A stretch of 10,439 nt of DNA from an uncultured Collinsella sp. (GTDB lineage Bacteria; Actinomycetota; Coriobacteriia; Coriobacteriales; Coriobacteriaceae), in contig CABUVB010000052.1 of NCBI GenBank assembly GCA_902494815.1, positions 1 through 10,439 on the forward strand, in the 5' to 3' direction. The notes beneath the pieces are model-generated. The model worked only from the letters and a program-made list of their open reading frames with translations, did no database searches and was not told the DNA's origin. How positions within the stretch are numbered: position 1 is the stretch's first letter; each line of letters begins with the position of its first letter. Of this stretch, positions 1 through 8,754 are shown in pieces. A program made the position numbers and the translations under genes.

Positions 1-2673
<2,673 letters not shown>

Positions 2674-2683
2674 GTCTCCCACC

Positions 2684-2808
2684 GCAGGATCTGAGGGCTA
2701 ACCTTCGCGGACGTCCTCGGACATGAAAGAACCCCCGCTGCGCACTACGTGCGGCGGGGGTTCTTTCGTCCTGCGGAGTGCCCGCGAAGGTTAGCCCTCA
2801 GATCCTGC
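2684..2808. repeat. 125-nt interrupted palindrome with perfect 27-nt arms around the nifJ terminator
   Basis: The arm at 2684-2710 is the exact reverse complement of the arm at 2782-2808. Between them lie two 15-nt unpaired spacers (2711-2725 and 2767-2781) and the terminator hairpin, which shares the same centre at base 2746. The whole element therefore folds as one long cruciform or RNA hairpin with one symmetric internal loop. An 11-nt word, acgtcctcgga, occurs at 2711-2721 and again in direct orientation at 2816-2826. It contains no coding gene. It could be a REP or MITE-like insertion, or a gene-end structure that protects the nifJ mRNA; the sequence alone does not decide this. Confidence 0.85.
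2726..2766 (+). terminator. Rho-independent terminator of nifJ, possibly bidirectional
   Basis: A 13-bp perfect stem (aaagaacccccgc, 2726-2738, with 2754-2766) is topped by a further 5-bp stem (cgcac 2741-2745 with gtgcg 2749-2753) and a tac loop. A two-base bulge at 2739-2740 separates the two stems. The stem ends in ttcttt on the plus strand, and by symmetry in ttcttt on the minus strand, so it can act in both directions. It starts 53 bases after the nifJ stop codon. Confidence 0.88.
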
Positions 2809-3328
2809 TACGGCTACGTCCTCGGATTGTGTGGGCGGATGAAGGACGTAGTTGGCCGGGTATTCCGTCCCTTTCGCTGTTTCGCGGCTTTGCCGCGAAA
2901 CCTCGCGCCACTTTGGGGATGGATGGGGGACTTGGCTGTTGCCGCCTTTTCGGAGCCCTTCTTTATTCCTTATGCTGGATGAAAAGCCCCTTGTTTTTGC
3001 AGGGGTGCATACTCGACTTATAAGTGCATAGAATCTCGTATAGCGCGAGTAAGATATTGCGCTGTCCGTTTTGTGTTTAGCAGAGATGTAGTTTGCATAA
3101 TCCGACATAATCCTCGCTGCATTTAAATAAAGTTGCACGTAAATGGCGTAGATATGTCTGAGCTGGTGTTCTGTACGCTGAGCGGACAAAAACGACCGTT
3201 CACCGTTCCGCTATTTTCAAAATGAATAAAATGAGCGATAAAGAGAATATAAACCTTAATAAACTCGCGTATCGCACGGACGCGGGTTATTAATGGGTTG
3301 TAGGCCTTTTACAGAAAGGATTCCAGCA
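2809..3328. other. Gene-free stretch between nifJ and arcC, with hairpins, short repeats and the likely arcC promoter region
   Basis: No convincing gene is present; the short ORFs here lack ribosome binding sites and recognisable sequence. The left part is GC-rich. It holds an 8-bp inverted repeat (ctacgtcc 2814-2821 with ggacgtag 2844-2851) and a tight 9-bp hairpin with a ttt loop (2880-2900) that has no T-tract after it. From about 2960 to 3265 the sequence becomes AT-rich, as expected of a promoter region. This part holds a 10-bp palindrome (acttataagt, 3016-3025), cataatcc twice with a 10-base period (3096-3103, 3106-3113), and accgttc twice in tandem (3195-3208). It also holds -10-like words such as TAAAAT at 3227-3232 and TATAAA at 3248-3253, neither with a good -35 at 17 bases. 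A 7-bp hairpin (3264-3270 with 3280-3286) lies in the likely leader of arcC. Confidence 0.55.
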
Positions 3329-4291
3329 ATGTCTAAGCCTCTTGGCAAGCCCGATCGTATTGTCGTCGCCCTTGGCGGCAACGCCCTCGGCAACAACCCC
3401 GTCGAGCAGATCGAGGCCGTGAGCAACACCGCCCATGCCCTCCTCGGCCTCATCGAGCAGGGCAACGAGATCATCATCACCCACGGCAACGGCCCGCAGG
3501 TCGGCATGATCCAGAACGCCTTCGCCGCTGCCCACGATGCCATCGGTACCCCCGAGATGCCGCTGCCCGAGTGCGGTGCCATGTCCCAGGGCTACATTGG
3601 TTATCACCTGCAGCAGGGCATCGGCCGCGAGATGCACAAGCGCTATAAGCGTTGGCACGCCGCCACCGTCGTCACCCAGATCGAGTGCGACCCCGACGAT
3701 CCCGCGTTCAAGAACCCGACCAAGCCGATCGGCCCCTTCTACACCGAGGAGCAGGCCAAGGAGTTCATGGCCGAGGATCCCTCCAAGGTCTTCGTCGAGG
3801 ATTCCGGCCGCGGCTGGCGTCGCGTCGTCGCTTCCCCCGATCCCAAGAAGATCGTCGAGGCTGACTCCATCCTCAACCTGCTCGACAACGAGTTCATCGT
3901 CATCGCCTGCGGCGGCGGCGGCATCCCCGTCGTCCGCGACTACGAGAACAAGGGCTGCTACAAGGGCGTTCCCGCCGTCATCGACAAGGACCTGGGCGGC
4001 GAGCTGCTGGCCGAGGACTGCGACGCCGACGTTCTGTTCCTGCTGACCGCCGTTGAGCATGTCGCCATCAACTTTGGCAAGCCCAACCAGGAGGAGCTCG
4101 AGGACCTCACCGCCGACGAGGCCGAGCGCCTGGCCGACGAGGGCCAGTTCGGCAAGGGTTCGATGGAGCCCAAGGTCCGCGCTGCCATCAAGTTTGCGCG
4201 TTCCCGCAAGGGCCGCACCTGCATCATCGGTGCCCTGGACAAGGCCGCCGAGACCATGGCCGGCCTCTCTGGTACCCGCATCCACGAGTAG
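3329..4291 (+). CDS. arcC: Carbamate kinase
   Basis: This cytoplasmic enzyme of the amino acid kinase fold transfers phosphate from carbamoyl phosphate to ADP, giving ATP, CO2 and ammonia. It is usually the last step of arginine, agmatine or ureido-compound fermentation. The 320 residues fit the family length of about 310. Hallmarks are VVALGGNALG (residues 12-21), ITHGNGPQVG (50-59), PECGAMSQGYIGY (80-92), the NPTKPIGP segment with Lys132, VIACGGGGIPV (191-201), VIDKDLGGELLA (218-229) and FGKGSMEPKV near the C-terminus. The start at 3329 is chosen because agaaagga (3313-3320) sits 8 bases upstream and the protein then begins a few residues before the conserved strand. An in-frame ATG at 3293 would add 12 atypical residues and place that ribosome binding site inside the gene. 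No arginine deiminase or ornithine carbamoyltransferase lies within the window; the gene appears monocistronic with its own terminator. Confidence 0.95.
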   Translation: MSKPLGKPDRIVVALGGNALGNNPVEQIEAVSNTAHALLGLIEQGNEIIITHGNGPQVGMIQNAFAAAHDAIGTPEMPLPECGAMSQGYIGYHLQQGIGREMHKRYKRWHAATVVTQIECDPDDPAFKNPTKPIGPFYTEEQAKEFMAEDPSKVFVEDSGRGWRRVVASPDPKKIVEADSILNLLDNEFIVIACGGGGIPVVRDYENKGCYKGVPAVIDKDLGGELLAEDCDADVLFLLTAVEHVAINFGKPNQEELEDLTADEAERLADEGQFGKGSMEPKVRAAIKFARSRKGRTCIIGALDKAAETMAGLSGTRIHE

Positions 4292-4313
4292 TCTCTACTC
4301 TGTCGCCTCTCTC

Positions 4314-4337
4314 GTGGGCGCCAGGCAAAGCGCCCAC
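4314..4337. other. Small inverted repeat after arcC
   Basis: A 7-bp perfect inverted repeat (gtgggcg 4314-4320, cgcccac 4331-4337) has a 10-base loop and lies 22 bases after the arcC stop. It has no T-tract. It may stabilise the arcC transcript end upstream of the true terminator. Confidence 0.4.
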
Positions 4338-4356
4338 AAACTAGCCTCTCTTCATG

Positions 4357-4389
4357 AGCCCCGCAGTCCGCTCCGACTGCGGGGCTTTT
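4357..4389 (+). terminator. Rho-independent terminator of arcC
   Basis: A 12-bp perfect stem (agccccgcagtc 4357-4368 with gactgcggggct 4375-4386) has a cgctcc loop and is followed by tttt (4386-4389). On the minus strand the bases after the stem are not T-rich, so it acts mainly on arcC and not on the convergent peptidase gene. Confidence 0.88.
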
Positions 4390-4398
4390 GCTATTCAC

Positions 4399-4483
4399 CT
4401 AGTCATTGGGGACGTTCTTAAATGACTAGTCAAACAAGAGCGTCCCCAATGACCACTCATTTAAGTCTGTCCCCAATGACTAG
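4399..4483. repeat. REP-like cluster: three copies of a GTCATTGGGGAC core between convergent genes
   Basis: The core gtcattggggac lies once on the plus strand (4402-4413) and twice on the minus strand (complement of 4441-4452 extended by one base, and of 4469-4480). The outer arms 4399-4413 and 4469-4483 are perfect 15-nt inverted repeats. The inner pair, tcattggggacg 4403-4414 with cgtccccaatga 4441-4452, is a perfect 12-nt inverted repeat. The trailing word cttaaatga appears once in each orientation. The left arm can therefore pair with either right copy. The stop codon of the minus-strand peptidase gene (4480-4482) lies inside the outer arm. This resembles REP/BIME elements mobilised by RAYT-type transposases; no such transposase is in the window. 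Confidence 0.8.
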
Positions 4484-5481
4484 TAGTAGGCCCACATGGC
4501 TTCGACTTCGTTGAGGACCTCTACGACGCCCCAGCGGCGGGCGCTGCGGCTGGCCGAGTTGGGGTCGTAGACGCCAATCTGGTTGGCATCGTCGATGCCG
4601 TAGAGCACGATGTAGTGGCCTACGTTGGTAAACGTACCGGGGCGCACTGCGGCGATGACGGGCGCACCCGAGCGAAGTGCTTGGGTAATCGATTCGCGAT
4701 CGTTATAGAGCTGTGTTCCGTTGAGCCCCAGCTGCCACGCACCGCCTGTCATAAACGACCACTCGGTGGCACCAGTGGGGGCGTAGTTGCCGGCTTCGGC
4801 CAGTGCGCATATATCGACCGGCGTCTTATCGGTATGGCCGGTCTTAAAGATATAGACCATGGTGAGGCAGGTAGGACCGCAAGCGTTTTCGCGAATAGTG
4901 CCACCGGCATAGGGCAGCTCCGACCATGCGGGGTCAATTTGGTAGATGTGGGGCATGGTGCCGGCCTGCCATTGCGAGCGTGGGGTCGAGAACGCAAAGG
5001 AGTAGCCGGGCGCGACGGGAGCTTTAAGCAGCTTGTCCTCGGCGGTGGGCTCAAGACCGGCTGATCCGTGGGAGATACAGGATCCCAAAAACACAAAGAC
5101 GAGGCAGGCGGCGATGGAGCAAAGCGCAAGGCGTAGGCGGCGGGCCGGAAGCGCGTGGCTTGTGGTGTGCGACGCGGGGTGAGGGGCGGAATTGCCGCGA
5201 TCGCGTTGAGGTCGCGAAAAGGAGCGCTTGACGTAGTAGTCGGTCTTATGCCGATCGTAGCGGCGTGGCTGCGATGTGTCGGTCTGACGTTGGCGTGTGC
5301 TCGTACTCACGCGGTCTGACTGCTGCACGGTACGGCTTTGCTGCCGCGAAGAAGCCCCGGGCTGCTCTTGGGGGCGCTGCAGGCTGTCGTTGTCGGAGGT
5401 GCTTCTGGGCGTTGGCGTGGTGCGGCCGGCAAGGCGCACGCTTTGTGGCCGTTGGTCGCCGTCATTGTATCCGTATGCCAT
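4480..5481 (-). CDS. Membrane-anchored C39-family (papain-like) cysteine peptidase-like protein
   Basis: Predicted product of 333 residues. Residues 1-112 are hydrophilic, rich in Arg, Gln, Ser, Thr and Pro, and probably disordered in the cytoplasm. A single hydrophobic segment at about 117-134 follows an Arg-rich patch, so the C-terminal domain should face outside. That domain resembles the Peptidase_C39_2 group. It carries NACGPTCLTMV with candidate catalytic Cys201, then GHYIVLYGID with His289 and VYDPNS with Asp306, in the order expected of a Cys-His-Asp triad. The start is the ATG at 5481, because aaggtg (complement of 5488-5493) lies 6 bases upstream; a GTG at 5490 would sit inside that ribosome binding site. 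The words LGSC after the membrane segment resemble a lipobox, but the long N-terminal extension argues against a lipoprotein. The gene stands alone, convergent with arcC. Its substrate is unknown; peptide processing or cell-wall-related roles are possible. Confidence 0.8.
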   Translation of the reverse strand: MAYGYNDGDQRPQSVRLAGRTTPTPRSTSDNDSLQRPQEQPGASSRQQSRTVQQSDRVSTSTRQRQTDTSQPRRYDRHKTDYYVKRSFSRPQRDRGNSAPHPASHTTSHALPARRLRLALCSIAACLVFVFLGSCISHGSAGLEPTAEDKLLKAPVAPGYSFAFSTPRSQWQAGTMPHIYQIDPAWSELPYAGGTIRENACGPTCLTMVYIFKTGHTDKTPVDICALAEAGNYAPTGATEWSFMTGGAWQLGLNGTQLYNDRESITQALRSGAPVIAAVRPGTFTNVGHYIVLYGIDDANQIGVYDPNSASRSARRWGVVEVLNEVEAMWAYY

Positions 5482-5835
5482 TCGAATCACCTTGCCTCAT
5501 GTGTAACTTGTCTATCCTACATAAAAAGATGCACGACACATGGGCGTGTGCGCCAAAAGCCCGACAAATGGTATGAACGTTGCCGCGCCGCGCGCCAAGC
5601 GCCACGGCAACAGGTATTCAAAAGCAGACAAGATGAAAGCGTCCAAGACGAATGACGTCTCCCGCCGTTCGTCCCAAAAACGGTGCCGCTCGTTTTGCAG
5701 TTCTGCCTTCGGTCGAGCTGCGAGCGGCGCTGCTGCGCCAAGGCCGTATCTTAAAGCCATGGAATAAAAGCGCGCGGCAAAACGGACCGCGCAAGGGGTG
5801 ACGCCAAGGGCGTCAAACAGGAAAGGAGGGGAACA
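5482..5835. promoter_or_regulatory. Divergent intergenic region with a structured leader before the permease gene
   Basis: The 354 bases separate the minus-strand peptidase gene from the plus-strand permease gene and must hold a promoter for each, but no canonical -35/-10 pair is clear. Several inverted repeats precede the permease: gttgccg 5579-5585 with cggcaac 5605-5611; gccgctcg 5685-5692 with cgagcggc 5721-5728; gcgcgg 5772-5777 with ccgcgc 5787-5792; and tgacgcc 5799-5805 with ggcgtca 5809-5815. The last has a three-base loop and ends only 8 bases before the ribosome binding site (aggagg 5824-5829). Such an arrangement could modulate translation. No known riboswitch class was recognised, and no small gene with a ribosome binding site was found. 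Confidence 0.45.
5488..5493 (-). promoter_or_regulatory. Ribosome binding site fixing the peptidase start
   Basis: On the minus strand aaggtg is followed by six bases and the ATG at 5481. The alternative GTG start at 5490 would use the last three bases of this same site, so the ATG is preferred. Confidence 0.7.
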
Positions 5836-7287
5836 ATGGCGGACAAGAACGCAGAGGTTGCAGTCGAGGATAACGGCGGCATGAAGAAAACGCTCTCGCT
5901 CTGGAACTTCTTTACCATCGGCTTCGGTGCCATCATCGGTACCGGTTGGGTTCTGCAGGTCGGCGACTGGATGGTCGTGGGCGGCGGTCCCGTTCCCGCT
6001 ATGATCGCATTCCTCTTGGGTGCAATCTTCCTCGTGCCCGTCGGAGCTGTTTTCGGTGAGCTCACGGCTGCTATCCCCATCTCGGGCGGCATCGTCGAGT
6101 ATGTCGATCGTAGCTTTGGCCGTACGCTGAGCTACATCACCGGTTGGCTTTTGGCCCTGGGCAACGGTATCCTGTGCCCGTGGGAGGCCATCGCCATTTC
6201 GACCCTCGTGTCCGAGATGTTCGGCAGCCTGCCCGGCCTTGAGTGGCTGCGCGCCGTCAAGCTCTACACCATACTGGGGGCCGACGTCTACCTGTTCCCG
6301 ACGCTGATCGCGCTCGGCTTTGCAGTCTACGTCATCTTCCTCAACTTCCGCGGTGCCAGCTCGGCTGCCAAGCTCCAGGCCTTCCTGACCAAGGCCCTGC
6401 TCTGCGGCATGCTGCTCGCCATGGGCGTCTCGCTGTTCACCGGCTCGCCGGACAATGCCATGCCCGTGTTCTCCCAGGTCACCGGCGCTGGCGGCGGCAA
6501 GGCCGCTACCGAGAGCTCCAGCCTGTTTGCCGGCATCGTGTCGGTCCTGGTTCTGACCCCGTTCTTCTACGCTGGCTTCGACACCATTCCTCAGCAGGCC
6601 GAGGAAGCAGCCGAGGGCCTCAACTGGAACAAGTTCGGCAAGATCATCTCCCTGGCCCTGCTGGCCGCCGGCGGCTTCTACATGGTCTGCATCTACTCGT
6701 TCGGCACCATCCTCGACTGGCATGAGTTTGTTAAGAGCCCGGTTCCCGCGCTTGCCTGCCTCAAGGGCATCAATATGCTTCTGTACCTGGCTATGCTCGT
6801 CATCGCCACGCTTGGACCCATGGGCCCGATGAACTCCTTCTACGGCGCCACGAGCCGCATCATGCTCGCCATGGGCCGCAAGGGCCAGCTGCCCGAGCAG
6901 TTCGCCGAGGTCGACCCCAAGTCCGGCGCTCCCAAGCTCGCCTGCGTCGTTCTGGGCGTTATCACCGTCATCGGTCCGTTCCTGGGCAAGAACATGCTCA
7001 TCCCTCTGACCAACGTGTCGGCTCTCGCCTTCATCTTCTCCTGCGGCATGGTCGCCCTCGCCTGCCTGCGCATGCGCTTCACCGAGCCCGACCTGCCTCG
7101 TCCCTACGAGGTGCCCGGCGGCAAGTTTGGCATCGGCCTCGCTATCGCTGCCTGCGCCATCATCATCGGCCTGCTCGTGATTCCGTTCTCTCCCGCCTCC
7201 CTCAACATGGTGGAGTGGAGCATCGTGATCGGCTGGTTGGCTATTGGCCTGGCCCTCATGGCTTTCACCAATTCCCGCAAAAAGTAA
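5836..7287 (+). CDS. APC-superfamily amino acid permease
   Basis: An inner-membrane secondary transporter of 483 residues, a normal length for the amino acid-polyamine-organocation superfamily, with about 12 hydrophobic segments. The unwound first helix carries GFGAIIGTGW (residues 29-38), where family members bind the carboxylate and amino group of the substrate. The sixth-helix region carries FFYAGFDTIPQQAEEA (243-258), matching the family's GF-x-AEE signature. RPYEVPGG (422-429) is the usual late cytoplasmic loop of this superfamily. The ribosome binding site aggagg ends 6 bases before the ATG. The amidohydrolase gene follows after 131 bases in the same direction, suggesting that the imported compound is the amidohydrolase substrate or a related amino acid. 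The exact substrate cannot be read from sequence; a general amino acid, polyamine or modified amino acid is possible. No defect is seen. Confidence 0.9.
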   Translation: MADKNAEVAVEDNGGMKKTLSLWNFFTIGFGAIIGTGWVLQVGDWMVVGGGPVPAMIAFLLGAIFLVPVGAVFGELTAAIPISGGIVEYVDRSFGRTLSYITGWLLALGNGILCPWEAIAISTLVSEMFGSLPGLEWLRAVKLYTILGADVYLFPTLIALGFAVYVIFLNFRGASSAAKLQAFLTKALLCGMLLAMGVSLFTGSPDNAMPVFSQVTGAGGGKAATESSSLFAGIVSVLVLTPFFYAGFDTIPQQAEEAAEGLNWNKFGKIISLALLAAGGFYMVCIYSFGTILDWHEFVKSPVPALACLKGINMLLYLAMLVIATLGPMGPMNSFYGATSRIMLAMGRKGQLPEQFAEVDPKSGAPKLACVVLGVITVIGPFLGKNMLIPLTNVSALAFIFSCGMVALACLRMRFTEPDLPRPYEVPGGKFGIGLAIAACAIIIGLLVIPFSPASLNMVEWSIVIGWLAIGLALMAFTNSRKK

Positions 7288-7293
7288 CGCCGA

Positions 7294-7345
7294 GCCGGGG
7301 CGGATCGGGTGCGCGGGACCCTCTCTTCCGTGCACCGAACCCGGC
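7294..7345 (+). other. Long hairpin after the permease gene, without T-tract
   Basis: An outer 6-bp stem (gccggg 7294-7299 with cccggc 7340-7345) encloses a 9-bp stem with one G-U pair (7308-7316 with 7328-7336). No T-run follows, so it is more likely an intercistronic mRNA-stabilising or partly terminating structure than a strong terminator. It could set different expression levels for the permease and the amidohydrolase. Confidence 0.5.
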
Positions 7346-7362
7346 GCCACTTGGGTAGCTTT

Positions 7363-7390
7363 GTGAGGCCTTAACCCAACACGGCCTCGC
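7363..7390 (+). other. Second intercistronic hairpin upstream of the amidohydrolase gene
   Basis: An 8-bp stem with one U-G pair (gtgaggcc 7363-7370 with ggcctcgc 7383-7390) and a 12-base loop ends 17 bases before the ribosome binding site aaggagg (7408-7414). Its role is unknown. Confidence 0.35.
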
Positions 7391-7418
7391 CCACTATATG
7401 GATCCATAAGGAGGAACC

Positions 7419-8696
7419 ATGTCCACTAAGTATGCAATCGTTGGCGGTAAGCTCATCGACGGTACCGGTGCCGAGCCGGTCGAGAACTCCCTCGTTCTCG
7501 TCGACGACAACGGCAAGATCGAGTACGCCGGTGCTATGCAGGACCTTCCCGAGGGCGTTGAGGTTATCGACGCCGCCGGCAAGACCGTCCTTCCCGGCCT
7601 GATCGACACCCATCTGCACTTCTCGGGCAACCTGACCGACGATGACACCGATTGGGTCATGCAGCCGCTCCTCGAGAAGCAGGCCGTCGCCGTCAAGCAG
7701 GCCTACGACTGCCTCACCCACGGCCTCACCACCGTCTGCGAGATCGGCCGCTTTGGTATCCAGATCCGTGACTGCATCGACAAGGGCGTCTTTAAGGGCC
7801 CGCGCGTTCTGGCCACCGGTCTGGGCTTCTGCCGTGTTGCCGGTCACGGTGACTCCCACCACTGCACCCAGGAGCTCAACAAGGAATCCCACCCCTGGGG
7901 CGATCAGGTCGACGGTCCTTGGGAGCTGCGCAAGGCCGTCCGTCGTCGCCTGCGCGAGAACCCCGATGCCATCAAGATCTGGGCAACCGGTGGTGGCATC
8001 TGGCGCTGGGACTCCGGTCGCGACCAGCACTATTGCTCCGAGGAGATCCAGGCCGTGGTCGAAGAGGCAAAGATGGTCGGCATCCCCGTGTGGAGCCACT
8101 GCTACAACAACCACGCCGCTGCCTACGATTCCGTCCGCTTTGGCTGCGAGCAGCTGATTCACGGCTTCGATATCGATGAGCGCACCATGGACCTCATGGC
8201 CGAGCAGGGTACCTTCTTCACCCCGACGATCGCTTTCCTGCCCACCTGGTACGCCACCTATCCGCCCGTCTACGTCCCCGAGCTGCACGACAAGTACGAG
8301 GGCACCCTGGTCGAGAAGGAGCTGCAGCGCAACTACGACTGCCTGCGCGAGGCTAAGAAGCGCGGCGTCGTCATGACGATCGGCTCCGACTCCTTCTCCT
8401 TCGTCACCCCGTACGGCACCTGCTCCATTGAAGAGATGTACGAGTTCGTCGACAAGATCGGCTTCACCCCGGTCGAGACCATCACCTGTGCAACCCTCAA
8501 CGGTGCCAAGATGTGCCACATCGAGGACGAGACCGGTTCCATCGAGGCCGGCAAGTGCGCCGACCTGCTGGTCGTCAACGGTGACGTCGCTGCCGACATC
8601 CACGTGCTCAACACTGACAACATGGACGTCATCATGAAGGACGGCTGGATTGTCGAGGCCGGCACCTTCGGCGAGGCAAACAAGTACAGCGCCTAA
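7419..8696 (+). CDS. Metal-dependent amidohydrolase, imidazolonepropionase/Xaa-Pro dipeptidase-like
   Basis: A cytoplasmic hydrolase of 425 residues with the usual split architecture: a small beta-sandwich made from both ends (residues 1-58 and about 375-425) around a TIM barrel. Metal and catalytic positions are visible: the HxH motif in DTHLHFSG (His65, His67), Lys186 in IKIWATGG as candidate carboxylated lysine, His227 in WSHCYN, His248 in LIHGFD, and Asp324 in IGSDS. AGHGDSHH (141-148) and the IKIWATGGG strand are typical of the prolidase-like branch of the superfamily. Such enzymes hydrolyse C-N bonds in cyclic amides, N-acyl amino acids or Xaa-Pro dipeptides; which one applies here is not determined. 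The start has aaggagg with a 4-base spacer. It follows the permease gene by 131 bases and probably works on what that permease imports. High codon bias like nifJ suggests strong expression. Confidence 0.88.
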   Translation: MSTKYAIVGGKLIDGTGAEPVENSLVLVDDNGKIEYAGAMQDLPEGVEVIDAAGKTVLPGLIDTHLHFSGNLTDDDTDWVMQPLLEKQAVAVKQAYDCLTHGLTTVCEIGRFGIQIRDCIDKGVFKGPRVLATGLGFCRVAGHGDSHHCTQELNKESHPWGDQVDGPWELRKAVRRRLRENPDAIKIWATGGGIWRWDSGRDQHYCSEEIQAVVEEAKMVGIPVWSHCYNNHAAAYDSVRFGCEQLIHGFDIDERTMDLMAEQGTFFTPTIAFLPTWYATYPPVYVPELHDKYEGTLVEKELQRNYDCLREAKKRGVVMTIGSDSFSFVTPYGTCSIEEMYEFVDKIGFTPVETITCATLNGAKMCHIEDETGSIEAGKCADLLVVNGDVAADIHVLNTDNMDVIMKDGWIVEAGTFGEANKYSA

Positions 8697-8737
8697 GCTA
8701 CCGTTCATCGATGGCTTGATGTAAAACACAGTATTTG

Positions 8738-8752
8738 ATTGCATAATGCAAT
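8738..8752. promoter_or_regulatory. Perfect palindrome, candidate operator ahead of the kinase gene
   Basis: ATTGCATAATGCAAT is a perfect inverted repeat with 7-bp arms around one central base. It overlaps the -10-like word cataat (8742-8747) in an AT-rich stretch between the amidohydrolase stop and the kinase. A ttgatg at 8716-8721 is the nearest -35-like word, but its 20-base spacing is too long for a standard promoter. A dimeric regulator could bind here; which one is unknown. Confidence 0.45.
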
Positions 8753-8754
8753 GG

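Noticed and set aside
2791..3189. Possible 132-codon minus-strand gene and two short plus-strand frames (2749-2982, 2778-3023) between nifJ and arcC
   Set aside because: They overlap the palindrome and hairpins, have no ribosome binding site, and change base composition midway. The proteins show no recognisable fold or motif.
3290..4285. Minus-strand open frame of 331 codons opposite arcC
   Set aside because: Antisense shadow of arcC with repetitive Gly/Val/Leu/Asp composition and no motifs.
4399..4483. CRISPR-like array from the repeated GTCATTGGGGAC word
   Set aside because: There are only three copies, in mixed orientation, with short unequal spacers and no cas genes; this fits a REP-type element.
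4480..5481. Lipoprotein signal (LGSC) in the C39-like protein
   Set aside because: The hydrophobic segment begins after about 115 residues, far too late for a normal signal peptide, and no alternative start with a ribosome binding site was found near residue 110.
5770..5815. T-box-like leader (ggaccgcgc near a hairpin) before the permease gene
   Set aside because: The conserved T-box antiterminator sequence is not matched, no specifier stem could be identified, and the following hairpin has no T-tract.
5512..7407. Minus-strand open frame of 631 codons opposite the permease gene
   Set aside because: It is antisense to a well-supported permease, has low-complexity Gly/Ala/Asp/Glu-rich translation, no family motifs and no ribosome binding site. 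GC-rich, strongly biased codons on the sense strand leave few stops on the other strand.
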